DNA of 64,000 bases from an uncultured Exiguobacterium sp. (GCA_913775715.1 CAJYMC010000007.1:124001-188000); one strand, 5' to 3'; positions 16,540-25,450 are shown, numbered from the stretch's first letter. Numbers and translations: made by a program. Notes: generated from the letters alone by a model not told the origin.

Positions 16540-16977
16540 TCATAAACGGACGATCAAGACGTCGCATTTGGCATACCGTGTAATGCTTTCAGATACACTA
16601 CCGATGAAGAAACGCTCGACAGCGTTTAAACCAGTTGCGCCACAGATGATTAAATCGGCATCGTGATTAGGAGCAAGTTTTTTGGCGATCGTGACTTTGG
16701 GTGAGCCGTATTCGATCGCTACTTCGACTTCTTGTACACCACGATCTTGAGCGGTCTTGACGTACTCGTCTAGCAATTCCTGCGCATAAGATTCAGCACG
16801 TTCCGTGATGGTACGGTCATATGCTTCTACTGTTGCGAATGTCCGTGTATCAATGACGTGTGCGATGATCAATTTTGCATCATTTCGCAATGAAACATCG
16901 ATTGCCGTCTCGAAGGCACGCTCTGCCTCTTTTGAACCATCTACTGCTACAAGTACATTATGATAGACGATTGCCAT
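16540..16977 (-). CDS. Universal stress protein (UspA family)
   Basis: The 145-residue cytosolic protein has a single Usp domain. It begins MAIVYHNVLVAVDGSKEAERA. The nucleotide-binding pattern G-x2-G-x9-G-(S/T) is present as GATGLNAVERFFIGSVS, so it is the ATP-binding subtype. The start is placed at 16977, where the family N-terminus begins and AAGGGATG lies at suitable distance; an earlier in-frame ATG (17016) adds a non-conserved stretch. An extended -10 promoter sits about 45 bases upstream. Confidence 0.9.
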   Translation of the reverse strand: MAIVYHNVLVAVDGSKEAERAFETAIDVSLRNDAKLIIAHVIDTRTFATVEAYDRTITERAESYAQELLDEYVKTAQDRGVQEVEVAIEYGSPKVTIAKKLAPNHDADLIICGATGLNAVERFFIGSVSESITRYAKCDVLIVRL

Positions 16978-17020
16978 GATGAATCCATCCCTTCGTAATC
17001 GATATGATGAGTACACCCTA

Positions 17021-17029
17021 ATTATACCA
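17021..17029 (-). promoter_or_regulatory. Extended -10 promoter of the usp gene
   Basis: On the minus strand TGGTATAAT combines a TGN extension with a perfect -10 box. A -35 element is not obvious, as expected for extended -10 promoters. Confidence 0.6.
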
Positions 17030-17131
17030 TTCTCTTACTGGAAGCGGACGAAACATTCGATGAGTTCTAAAAATTGTCCTTCCTTTCCGTTCCGTCGTAA
17101 GATGGAGTCAGTGAAAGGGGGCGATGCCAAG

Positions 17132-17857
17132 ATGAGGCACGCGTTAATTACAGCAGGTACAAAAGGACTGGGAGAACGAGTAACACGCCAGTTACTGGAA
17201 GAAGGGTGGAAAGTGACAGCGTTTCATCGTTCTGAACCCGAGTTTACACATCCGAATCTTGTGACGATTCAAGCAGACGTGACGAACCAAGAAGAATTGG
17301 AACGTGCAACTCAACAAGCGATTAATGAACAAGGTCGGATTGATGCGTTGATACTTAATGCAGGACCCTATATATTCGAACGAAAAGCGTTAGTGGATTA
17401 TACTGATCAAGAATGGAACGAAGTCATCACAGGTAATCTGACCGCTAGTTTTTGGTTGTTACGTCAAGTATTGCCCGTCATGCGCAAACAAGCTTACGGT
17501 CGGATCATCACGTATGGTTTTCCAGAAAGCGCAACAGCGCCAGGATGGGTATGCCGGGCAGCGTTCGCCGCTGCTAAAAGCGGAATGGTGAGTCTGACGA
17601 AGAGTGTGGCGCTTGAAGAAGCGGAACACGGTATCACGGTCAATATGGTCAATCCAGGAAACATCGTTGGTGACAATAAGACGAAACGGATTTCTGAAGC
17701 GGAGCAAGATGAGGCGACACCGGTCGGAAGAACAGGTGTCGGGGAAGATATCGCCCGCGCCATCTCCTTCTTGCTAGCAGAAGAGTCTAGTATGATCACA
17801 GGAGCGATCCTTGATGTGACCGGTGGCGTCAACGTCGTCCATCAATCGCGTAAGTAA
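17132..17857 (+). CDS. ytkK: Short-chain dehydrogenase/reductase family protein, YtkK-like
   Basis: The 241-residue Rossmann-fold protein resembles 3-oxoacyl-ACP reductases. The nucleotide site ITAGTKGLGERV (residues 6-17) and LNAGPYIFERK are clear. The catalytic YxxxK is changed: the motif reads FAAAK, with Phe145 in place of Tyr while Lys149 is kept. The usual catalytic Ser position falls on Phe130 by ungapped alignment, with Ser133 nearby. Several segments match my recollection of B. subtilis YtkK, which shares the Phe, so this is probably a conserved divergent family rather than a broken gene. GAAAGGGGG lies upstream of ATG 17132; the longer upstream frame has no ribosome binding site. 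Confidence 0.85.
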   Translation: MRHALITAGTKGLGERVTRQLLEEGWKVTAFHRSEPEFTHPNLVTIQADVTNQEELERATQQAINEQGRIDALILNAGPYIFERKALVDYTDQEWNEVITGNLTASFWLLRQVLPVMRKQAYGRIITYGFPESATAPGWVCRAAFAAAKSGMVSLTKSVALEEAEHGITVNMVNPGNIVGDNKTKRISEAEQDEATPVGRTGVGEDIARAISFLLAEESSMITGAILDVTGGVNVVHQSRK

Positions 17858-17859
17858 GC

Positions 17860-17896
17860 AAAAACACCTAATCCAAGCGATGGATTAGGTGTTTTT
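17860..17896. terminator. Bidirectional terminator between ytkK and the Xaa-Pro peptidase gene
   Basis: A perfect 16-bp stem AAAAACACCTAATCCA with complement and a 5-nt loop sits between two convergent genes. Confidence 0.9.
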
Positions 17897-17902
17897 CTTA
17901 AC

Positions 17903-19006
17903 TTAAGATGACGGAATGGATTGAAGATGTTTTGGTGTGCGAGTTAACGCAACTGGACCTTCCGCAGTCAGGTGGATATCATCTTCGATGCGGACACCGC
18001 CGACACCTGGGACATAAATGCCTGGTTCAAGCGTGTAGACGATACCAGCTTCAGCCGTCAGTAGGTTGTTTGACGCGAGGGATGGGAATTCATGAACCTC
18101 GATTCCGAGTCCGTGACCGACGCGGTGCGTGAAGTACTCTCCGTAGCCAGCATCTGTGATGACGTCGCGGGCTGCCTTATCTAACGAACCGAGCGTCGCA
18201 CCGATCTGGCTCGCCTCTGTCGCGGCTTCGAGTGCTCGACGAACCGTTTCATAAATTTTCGTTTGTTCTTCGCTTGCTTCACCATAAATGAAGGTCCGTG
18301 TAATGTCCGAACAGTAGCCTTTCCACACGACACCGAGATCGAAGAGGACGAAGTCGCCGTCTTGGATGACGCGGTCACCGGGTACGCCGTGCGGATCCGC
18401 ACTGTTGGCGCCAAATAGGACGAGCGTATCAAACGACATCTCGCGAACGCCTTTTTTCTTCATTTCATATTCAATCTTCGCGATGACTTCCATTTCTGTG
18501 ACTCCAGGACGAATCGTTTGCTTACCGATTTCAATCGCTTCGTCCGCAAGTGCTGCTGCTTCTTGAAGGATAGCGATTTCTTCTGATGTTTTTTTCAAGC
18601 GTAATTTCTGCAGCGACTCACCAATATCAAGGATCGCGGCATTCTCAAGACGGGAGCTCAGTTCCTGATAGCGGCTGAACGTCATATGTTCACCTTCGAT
18701 ACCGATTCGGTTATTCGAGTGTTCGAATGTCGCGAATAATTCTGCTAGGCGATCGAAAGGATTTTCATGATCCTCATACGTGACGACGTCTCCTTCCCAA
18801 GGACTAGCTGCGACAATACTTGCTTCGAGTGCCGGGCAGAATAATACATGTTTACCGGTTACGTCGACGAGGACCGCCATGACACGTTCGTGGGGTTCAG
18901 CGTAGACTCCTGAAAAATAAAAGACATTCGCCTTCGAAGTGATGACAGCTAAATCGATTCCTTGTTCCTTTAAGAAATCACTAATTTGATTCGTACGTTC
19001 GCTCAT
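17903..19006 (-). CDS. pepQ: Xaa-Pro dipeptidase / aminopeptidase (M24B family)
   Basis: The 367-residue cytosolic metallopeptidase cleaves X-Pro bonds. An N-terminal creatinase-like domain (about 5-130) is followed by a pita-bread catalytic domain. Metal ligands are visible: both Asp residues in FDLGVVWKGYCSDITRTF, His in HRVGHGLGIEVHE, Glu in TLEPGIYVPG, and Glu in VRIEDD. The start is set at 19006 because AGAGGTGGAG lies 7 bases upstream; an in-frame ATG eight codons earlier overlaps that ribosome binding site. It is monocistronic and divergent from ytoI. Confidence 0.92.
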   Translation of the reverse strand: MSERTNQISDFLKEQGIDLAVITSKANVFYFSGVYAEPHERVMAVLVDVTGKHVLFCPALEASIVAASPWEGDVVTYEDHENPFDRLAELFATFEHSNNRIGIEGEHMTFSRYQELSSRLENAAILDIGESLQKLRLKKTSEEIAILQEAAALADEAIEIGKQTIRPGVTEMEVIAKIEYEMKKKGVREMSFDTLVLFGANSADPHGVPGDRVIQDGDFVLFDLGVVWKGYCSDITRTFIYGEASEEQTKIYETVRRALEAATEASQIGATLGSLDKAARDVITDAGYGEYFTHRVGHGLGIEVHEFPSLASNNLLTAEAGIVYTLEPGIYVPGVGGVRIEDDIHLTAEGPVALTRTPKHLQSIPSS

Positions 19007-19094
19007 ATATGACTCCACCTCTCTACTCATTTTCTACATAAGTATACCATCGTCCGATTCGAAAAACATTTATCGCAAATCAGACTAGTACACG

Positions 19095-19123
19095 TTTTCA
19101 TCTTTCGAGTAGTACAGTATAAT
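19095..19123 (+). promoter_or_regulatory. ytoI promoter
   Basis: TTTTCA (19095-19100), a 17-base spacer, and perfect TATAAT (19118-19123), about 38 bases before the gene. Confidence 0.55.
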
Positions 19124-19161
19124 GACAGGAGAGTAGAAAAAAGGAAAAGAAGGGATACAGT

Positions 19162-20472
19162 ATGCCTACGAAACACGAACAGATCATTCGACATATCGAA
19201 GATCTTGATGTTGGAACGAAGATTTCCGTCCGACAAATCGCGAAGGATTTGACCGTATCCGAAGGAACGGCCTATCGCGCCATCAAGGAAGCGGAGAATC
19301 TTGGTTTTGTCTCGACGATCGAACGAGTTGGAACGATTCGAATCAAAAAGAAACAAAAAGAAAATATCGAGAAGCTGACGTTTGCGGAAGTCGTGAACAT
19401 CGTTGATGGTCAGGTTCTCGGTGGACGAAACGGATTACACAAGACACTGACAAAATTCGTCATTGGCGCAATGAAGCTCGAAGCGATGATGCGTTATATT
19501 GATGTTGACAGTCTCGTCATCATTGGAAATCGTGAAAAAGCGCATGAACTCGTGCTTGAAGCGGGAGCTGCTGTATTGATTACTGGTGGATTTGATACGA
19601 CAGAGGATGCGAAACGATTGGCGGATGAGATGGAGTTACCGATCATTTCGACGTCATATGATACGTTCACGGTCGCGACGATGATCAACCGAGCGATTTA
19701 CGACCGATTGATTAAAAAAGAAATTTTACTTGTCTCGGATATCCTGATCCCGTTACATGACACGTTCTATTTACAGACGACGGATCCGATTTCACGCTGG
19801 CATGAGTTGAATGAGCAGACGAAACACAACCGTTATCCCGTCATCGACGAACAAATGAAGGTCGTCGGTGTCGTGACAGCGAAGGACATTATTGACCGTC
19901 CACATGACTGGGCTGTTGAAAAAGTCATGACCCGTCATCCGATCACGGTTGGTATTCGAACGAGTGTCACGAATTCCGCGCATCAGATGGTCTGGGAAGG
20001 GATTGAGATGTTGCCGGTTATCGACCAATATGGACGATTGCTTGGGATCATTAGTCGACAAGACGTCCTCAAGGCATTGCAACTGGCGAATCGTCAACCT
20101 CAAGTCGGAGAGACGTTCGACGATTTGATCACAGGGCAAATCAAAGCAGCAGAGGACGAACGGGGACCGTACTTATCGCTTGAGGTTTCGCCACAAATGA
20201 CGAACTTCATGGGGACTGCTTCGAGTGGTGTGTTGACGACGCTTCTAGTCGAAGGGGCGACGCGGATGTTGCGTCACATGAAGAAAGGTGACCTTGTCAT
20301 CGAAAACGTCAGCATCTATTTCATTAAACCTGTTCAGATCGAGAGCACCGTAACGATTCGGGCCAATGTCTTTGACGTTGGTCGGAAATTCGGGAAAGTC
20401 GATGTCGAAATGTATCAAGGGACACAAATCGTAGCGAAAGCGCTCGTGACGTCCCAACTTATTGATCGTTAA
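19162..20472 (+). CDS. ytoI: DRTGG/CBS/hotdog-domain putative regulator (YtoI-like)
   Basis: The 436-residue cytosolic multidomain protein has four parts in order. A winged-helix N-terminus (about 1-60, SVRQIAKDLTVSEGTAYRAI) is followed by a DRTGG domain (about 70-180) and a tandem CBS pair (about 190-310, NRYPVIDEQMKVVGVVTAKD and LPVIDQYGRLLGIISRQD). A C-terminal hotdog thioesterase-like domain (about 330-430) ends it. Length and architecture equal B. subtilis YtoI (439). CBS pairs usually bind adenosyl nucleotides, and its neighbour nrnA degrades small nucleotides, so nucleotide sensing is plausible, but the function is not established. AGAAGGG precedes the ATG. Confidence 0.9.
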   Translation: MPTKHEQIIRHIEDLDVGTKISVRQIAKDLTVSEGTAYRAIKEAENLGFVSTIERVGTIRIKKKQKENIEKLTFAEVVNIVDGQVLGGRNGLHKTLTKFVIGAMKLEAMMRYIDVDSLVIIGNREKAHELVLEAGAAVLITGGFDTTEDAKRLADEMELPIISTSYDTFTVATMINRAIYDRLIKKEILLVSDILIPLHDTFYLQTTDPISRWHELNEQTKHNRYPVIDEQMKVVGVVTAKDIIDRPHDWAVEKVMTRHPITVGIRTSVTNSAHQMVWEGIEMLPVIDQYGRLLGIISRQDVLKALQLANRQPQVGETFDDLITGQIKAAEDERGPYLSLEVSPQMTNFMGTASSGVLTTLLVEGATRMLRHMKKGDLVIENVSIYFIKPVQIESTVTIRANVFDVGRKFGKVDVEMYQGTQIVAKALVTSQLIDR

Positions 20473-20480
20473 TGGTATAT

Positions 20481-20510
20481 AAAAAAAACCGAAGTCAATT
20501 GACTTCGGTT
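20481..20510 (-). terminator. ytpI terminator
   Basis: The perfect 24-bp palindrome AACCGAAGTCAA/TTGACTTCGGTT is followed on the minus strand by eight T residues. Its position also lets it stop ytoI transcripts. Confidence 0.85.
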
Positions 20511-20524
20511 CCTCTGAATCGCGC

Positions 20525-20833
20525 TCAGGATTGCTCCATCTCGCGGACGACATATGGATAAATCTTTTTGTACCGGATGAAACCAGCGATGAATGAGGCA
20601 ACGCCGACGACGATTAAAATAGAACAGACGACTTTTCCGACGAGTGTCGTTAATCCGTTCCCGGAAACGAACTGATTGACGGCGAATAAGATGACGAACA
20701 GACTCAACCAAATGCTTGCTTGTGTATTGAACAAGTATTTTCGGTTCGTGCTTTTCGTATGGAACGCGCGGCGTTTTGCTAACAAATACCCACCAAGCGA
20801 GAAAACGATGAGAGCGATGAGGATGAATTGCAT
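20525..20833 (-). CDS. ytpI: YtpI-like small membrane protein
   Basis: The 102-residue protein has three hydrophobic segments (about 2-18, 38-56, 64-84), separated by a basic stretch KRRAFHTKSTNRKY and closing with RYKKIYPYVVRE. It matches the YtpI family by hydropathy, size and position between ytoI and nrnA. Function is unknown. AAAGGAGG lies well placed before the ATG. Divergent from nrnA. Confidence 0.8.
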   Translation of the reverse strand: MQFILIALIVFSLGGYLLAKRRAFHTKSTNRKYLFNTQASIWLSLFVILFAVNQFVSGNGLTTLVGKVVCSILIVVGVASFIAGFIRYKKIYPYVVREMEQS

Positions 20834-20896
20834 GTCAAAAGGACCTCCTTTTTATCTTCATCTCATATCATATCAAGATTAGAGGAGCTGTGCACA

Positions 20897-21832
20897 GTGA
20901 AAGAGCAAATCAAACAACTAATTGAAGCGGCAGATATGATCATCATTCATCGTCATGAACGACCAGATCCCGATGCACTCGGTAGTCAGTTCGGCTTACA
21001 ATTGACACTACAACATCAATTCCCTGAAAAAACAGTTTTGGCGGCAGGTGAGATGGCAACATCACTGTCATTCATGGGGGAACTCGATCAGATAGACGAT
21101 GAATTATACAAAGAGGCGTTAGTCGTGATTTTGGATACGGCGAATCAAGCGCGGATTGACGGGAAGGTCGCGATGACTGGGAAAGACGTTATTAAAATCG
21201 ATCATCATCCGGATGAGGACCCATACGCACCAGTGCAACTCGTCGACACAACGATGAGTTCAACTTCGGAACTGCTCGTTCATGTATTAAACGAATGGGG
21301 GTACGACATTCCGGCGTCAGCTGCTATTCAATTCTACGCAGGAATCGTCGGTGACACGGGACGTTTCCAATTCCGTGGCACGACAAAACGGACCTTTGAA
21401 GTCGCGGCGCAATTAATTGATGCAGGGATTGATACAGACTGGTTATATCGGAATATGTATCAAACCGAACTTGCGGCGCTTCATTTGCAAGGGTATGTCC
21501 TTCAACATATTCAATTGACGGATCAAGGTGTCGGCTATGTTGTATTATCGCAAGACACATTAAAGCAGTTTGGAGCAACGGTTGAACAAGCCTCTTTACT
21601 CGTCAATAGTTTTGCTGGTTTGCAAGGAATGAAGTGCTGGGCGCTGTTCCTCGAAACGGATACGGAAGTTCGTGTCCGAATTCGTTCAAAAGGTCCGGTC
21701 ATTAATGAAGTTGCAAAAGAATTCAATGGCGGTGGACATCCAATGGCGTCCGGTGCGACGATCGGACAGTTAAGTGAAGTCGAACGGGTCGTTGATCGTC
21801 TGAATGAGGTCGCTGCGAACTTCCAGTTTTAA
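20897..21832 (+). CDS. nrnA: Oligoribonuclease / pAp phosphatase NrnA (DHH family)
   Basis: The 311-residue cytosolic DHH-DHHA1 phosphodiesterase degrades 2-5-mer RNAs and dephosphorylates 3'-phosphoadenosine 5'-phosphate. It also clears pApA from c-di-AMP turnover. DHH motifs: IIHRHERPDPDALGSQ, VILDTANQAR, IKIDHHPD, and the DHHA1 glycine motif FNGGGHPMASGA near the end. The start is a GTG at 20897, with AGAGGAG 9 bases before it; earlier in-frame ATG codons overlap the divergent ytpI start and lack a ribosome binding site. B. subtilis NrnA has 313 residues. Confidence 0.95.
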   Translation: MKEQIKQLIEAADMIIIHRHERPDPDALGSQFGLQLTLQHQFPEKTVLAAGEMATSLSFMGELDQIDDELYKEALVVILDTANQARIDGKVAMTGKDVIKIDHHPDEDPYAPVQLVDTTMSSTSELLVHVLNEWGYDIPASAAIQFYAGIVGDTGRFQFRGTTKRTFEVAAQLIDAGIDTDWLYRNMYQTELAALHLQGYVLQHIQLTDQGVGYVVLSQDTLKQFGATVEQASLLVNSFAGLQGMKCWALFLETDTEVRVRIRSKGPVINEVAKEFNGGGHPMASGATIGQLSEVERVVDRLNEVAANFQF

Positions 21833-21836
21833 ATGG

Positions 21837-21894
21837 AAAAAAGGCTGCTCGGTCTCATTCCTCTCGTGAGGAAGTGGAGCGAACAGCCTTTTTA
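21837..21894. terminator. Terminator between nrnA and the small convergent gene
   Basis: AAAAAGGCTG pairs with CAGCCTTTTT around a branched interior containing CCTCTCGTGAGG. It serves both convergent genes. Confidence 0.75.
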
Positions 21895-21897
21895 TGC

Positions 21898-22092
21898 TTA
21901 TTTCGTTTTTGTTTCGTCTTGCGGAATGAACCAAACGCCACGATCGGTGTGGTCTTCAATGACATTCAGTTGAAGTTCAGCGACCGATTTGCGAATCTTC
22001 TCAGCGATTTCTTCCGTTTCAGTAAAAGCAGTAACACCTAACTTGAGTTGTTCAACCTTTTCACGTGCGATTTGACTACGATTCAAAATCAT
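21898..22092 (-). CDS. Small protein of unknown function
   Basis: I do not recognise this 64-residue, soluble, charged protein. It begins MILNRSQIAREKVEQLKLG and contains a helical Glu-rich middle and an ending VWFIPQDETKTK. GGAAGGAG lies 8 bases before ATG 22092, which makes translation credible; an earlier ATG would place this ribosome binding site inside the gene. It occupies the place where spore-formers carry ytrH/ytrI, but shares neither their membrane segments nor size. It has its own terminator. Confidence 0.65.
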   Translation of the reverse strand: MILNRSQIAREKVEQLKLGVTAFTETEEIAEKIRKSVAELQLNVIEDHTDRGVWFIPQDETKTK

Positions 22093-22239
22093 GAGAAATG
22101 CTCCTTCCGTACCCGTCATGATATTTCTATACTTATTGTAGCGAATAATAAATCAGATGGCGAGTACTTGAGTTAGTTAGATATGAATGTTCTGAAAACT
22201 TTTTTAAAGCTTACATCAGAAGAGAAAGGAGAATAGAAG

Positions 22240-25200
22240 ATGCACTTAAATGTCCGGACACAATATAGTCCATTACAAAGTTTGATTCGAATCGAGACGT
22301 ACCTCGACGAGCTTGTTCGTCGTCAGCTTGGACGAGCAATCATCTGTGAAACGACATTAACCGGAGTTCCGGCATTCATCGATGCGTGTCAACGTCGACA
22401 GATACAACCGGTCATTGGCCTAGAACAGCAAATCGAGGAAGAAGAGTGTTGTATCTTATGGTTTGCTTTTTCTTCTGATGGCTTACGTCAATTGTACCGA
22501 TTAGCTAGCGAACAACCGGTTACCGAAGCTTCGTCGCTCATCGCGGTACTCGTCCCGCTTCGTCAGGCATCGGAAGATATGACACGTCTCCGTCGTTCCG
22601 TCGTGCAGTGGATGGGATACGTCCAAGGGGCGCGTACATATATGGGGGTGACTTCGAGTCGCTCGACGGTCGAACGAGAGAGTCGTATACGTTATCGGGA
22701 AGTAGCCGCATCACTCGGTGTGGAGACGATCCCAGTCGATCCCGTCCGTTATCTTCGTCGAGATGAAGCGTCAGCCTATCAAGCGATACGTGCGATTCGC
22801 GAAGCAACGACATTCCAAGATCAAAAGACAGACCGTCTGATGCATTTAAAAACTCGAGAAGAGTTACTCGAAGACTTTACGGAGCGAGAAATCACGATGG
22901 CTGAGCAATTTGCCGCGACCACTGAACGCTTAGAATTACCATTTCAGCAACGCCCGTTACCGCGTGTCGCAGAAGATTCGAATGCGATGCTGCGAACGCA
23001 TGCTGAAGAAGGATTATTGGCACACGGTCATGAAAGTAAAGAGGCGCGGGAACGGCTCGCCTATGAACTGTCCGTCATCGAACAAACCGAATTTGCTGAT
23101 TATTTCTTGATCGTCGAGGAACTTATCCGACGCGCAAAAGCGAAAGGCATCCATGTTGGACCGGGTCGTGGTTCAGCAGCCGGATCACTCGTCAGTTATG
23201 CGCTTGGGATCACAACGGTTGATCCGTTGAAGTATGGATTACTCTTTGAACGGTTCTTGAATCCAGAGCGGATCTCGATGCCGGATATCGATATCGATAT
23301 CGAAGATGAACGACGCGAAGAGGTATTAGAAGATCTTGTGTCGCGTTATGGAAAAGACCATGTCGCTCAAATCGGAACAGTATCGACGCTTGGTGCTAAA
23401 GCCGCTCTACGAGACGTCGGACGAACGCTGGAGTTTTCAAAAGACGAACTGGATGCTGCAGTCAAGCAGCTTGGGAAATCGACGACGTTACAAGGAATCG
23501 AACAAAATAAACAGACGTATCGCTGGTTCTCTGGAAGTGAAAAACGCCGACAGCTCTTGCAGCTGGCGCAAGCAGTCGAAGGTCTCCCGCGACAGCGTTC
23601 GGTTCACGCAGCCGGAGTCGTCATCGGGTCTGAGAATCTCGTCGAGACGACACCTGTCGAGACGGGACCAAACGAGCGATATGTGACCCAGTTCCTGATG
23701 CAGGCACTAGAGCGTCAAGGTTTGCTGAAGATCGACTTACTGGGACTCCGCAATCTCAGTCGTTTGCGTCGAATGGAAGAATTAATTCGAAGAGAACATC
23801 CCTCTTTTACGCTCGCGCAAATTCCAGAAGAAGATCGGGCGACGTTCCAGGTCTTTGCCCGCGCCGATACAGATGACATCTTCCAATTCGAATCGTCGGG
23901 TATGAAACAGACATTGCGTGAAGTGAAACCGAATCGATTCGAGGATTTGGTCGCCACGATGTCACTCTATCGTCCGGGACCGATGAAATTCATTGATCTG
24001 TACGCGAAACGAAAAGCCGGTCAACCTTATCAAATGGTGCATCCTGTCTTAGAAGAAGTACTGTCGTCCACATATGGCATCATCGTCTACCAGGAACAAG
24101 TCATGGAAATCACACGACGAGTGGCTGGTTTCACACTTGCGCAAGCCGATATATTACGACGTGCGATTTCCAAGAAAAGTACGGATTCGCTTGAACAGGA
24201 ACGGATGCGTTTTCTAGAAGGTGCGCGATCAAACGGATTCGATGATGCAATCGCTCAATCACTCTATGAACAAATTGAACGATTCGCCGGATATGGATTC
24301 AACCGAAGCCATGCAGTCGCCTACTCAAAGATTAGTTATGCTCTCGGGTATATCAAAGCGCATTTCCCGCAAATCTTCTTACTCGTTTCGGTGGAACAAC
24401 CGGAACGCCTTGTCCGGTTGTTGCGCGAACGCCGTCTCCCTGTCCTATCGCCGGACGTATGGATTTCTGATTATCGTTCTTCATTAGAAGGCAAGGGGAT
24501 TCGACTTGGAATCCATGTGATTAAAGGTATTTCCGAGCGAGAGTTCGAGCGGTTAAAAGAAGCGTCGAAGCACGCGGCGACGATCGCCGATCTATTGACT
24601 CACGTCGGATGGGGCAAAAAGGAACGGGCAAAAATCGAATTACTACTCTATAGTGGTGCATTAGACCGAGCGACGCACGGTGATCGTGGACTCGCTGAAC
24701 AAGAGGTGCTCGAGTACTTCACGGAATCATCGAATACCTTATTGCCGGACGAACTAGCGATCCTCGGGAAACGCCGGACGCAGAAGTCATCGAAACGGAG
24801 CGATTCCGACTGGGCGCGTCTGGAACGAGACGCACTCGGGTTCTGGTTGACGTATTCTCCTTTGACGACAGCAATGAAAGCTCCTGTTGAATCTGTTTAT
24901 TTTCATGATCTTAGTGTCGGAGCAGACACGCATTATTTAGTCTGCTATATTGATCAAATCCGAGAATTCAAGACGAAACGCGGTCAAACGATGGCGGTCA
25001 TCCAGGCGGTCGATGGGTATTCGAATGAAGAAGTCGTTGTCTTCCCGAATCAATATGAACGGTTCCGTCGATCACTTTACTTAGGGAACGTCTTATTGAT
25101 CGAGCTAAAGGTTCAAGATCGGGACGAGGAGCGTCAGTTCATTTTGGAACGTCTCCGGCCGCTCGGACAAGATGTGTTGTTCGTCAAGTTAACATCAAAA

Positions 25201-25401
25201 AATGAGCTAGCCACACTCGAACAGTTGTTAGAAGCGGCACCGGGCGACATTCCAGTCGTCGTTCGCTACGCTGATTCACGCGAGACAAAATCGTTACCGC
25301 CGCTTTATGCGGTGCGACATGATGAAGAATTACTAGCTCGTCTACGTATGCAGTTTGGTGAGGATCATGTCGTCCTGAAAAATGTCCCTCGCTCAAACTA
25401 G
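22240..25401 (+). CDS. dnaE: DNA polymerase III alpha subunit DnaE, with degenerate PHP domain
   Basis: The 1053-residue replicative polymerase of the DnaE type works beside PolC in Firmicutes to extend primers, mainly on the lagging strand. The palm is intact: GPGRGSAAGSLVSYALGI, then PDIDIDIE with catalytic Asp349 and Asp351, and later YGFNRSHAVAYS. A C-terminal OB fold (about 890-970) contains TKRGQTMAVIQAVDG. The N-terminal PHP domain is eroded: the metal-ligand segment usually like HLHVHSEYS reads HLNVRTQYS, and TDDH is replaced by CETT. The protein is about 60 residues shorter than B. subtilis DnaE. AAAGGAG precedes the ATG. Confidence 0.96.
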   Translation: MHLNVRTQYSPLQSLIRIETYLDELVRRQLGRAIICETTLTGVPAFIDACQRRQIQPVIGLEQQIEEEECCILWFAFSSDGLRQLYRLASEQPVTEASSLIAVLVPLRQASEDMTRLRRSVVQWMGYVQGARTYMGVTSSRSTVERESRIRYREVAASLGVETIPVDPVRYLRRDEASAYQAIRAIREATTFQDQKTDRLMHLKTREELLEDFTEREITMAEQFAATTERLELPFQQRPLPRVAEDSNAMLRTHAEEGLLAHGHESKEARERLAYELSVIEQTEFADYFLIVEELIRRAKAKGIHVGPGRGSAAGSLVSYALGITTVDPLKYGLLFERFLNPERISMPDIDIDIEDERREEVLEDLVSRYGKDHVAQIGTVSTLGAKAALRDVGRTLEFSKDELDAAVKQLGKSTTLQGIEQNKQTYRWFSGSEKRRQLLQLAQAVEGLPRQRSVHAAGVVIGSENLVETTPVETGPNERYVTQFLMQALERQGLLKIDLLGLRNLSRLRRMEELIRREHPSFTLAQIPEEDRATFQVFARADTDDIFQFESSGMKQTLREVKPNRFEDLVATMSLYRPGPMKFIDLYAKRKAGQPYQMVHPVLEEVLSSTYGIIVYQEQVMEITRRVAGFTLAQADILRRAISKKSTDSLEQERMRFLEGARSNGFDDAIAQSLYEQIERFAGYGFNRSHAVAYSKISYALGYIKAHFPQIFLLVSVEQPERLVRLLRERRLPVLSPDVWISDYRSSLEGKGIRLGIHVIKGISEREFERLKEASKHAATIADLLTHVGWGKKERAKIELLLYSGALDRATHGDRGLAEQEVLEYFTESSNTLLPDELAILGKRRTQKSSKRSDSDWARLERDALGFWLTYSPLTTAMKAPVESVYFHDLSVGADTHYLVCYIDQIREFKTKRGQTMAVIQAVDGYSNEEVVVFPNQYERFRRSLYLGNVLLIELKVQDRDEERQFILERLRPLGQDVLFVKLTSKNELATLEQLLEAAPGDIPVVVRYADSRETKSLPPLYAVRHDEELLARLRMQFGEDHVVLKNVPRSN

Positions 25402-25421
25402 TAGTAGGTAATAAGATTTGT

Positions 25422-25450
25422 TATAATAAGGGGTAATTGGTCTGACCAAT
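25422..25450 (+). promoter_or_regulatory. Promoter and FadR-like operator of the GntR-accD-accA operon
   Basis: A perfect -10 TATAAT (25422-25427) is followed at 25436-25450 by the perfect palindrome ATTGGTC-T-GACCAAT. This matches the TGGT-N3-ACCA core of FadR-subfamily operators (E. coli FadR: ACTGGTCNGACCAGT). It lies just past the expected transcription start, a position that would block initiation. The -35 box is weak. Confidence 0.7.
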
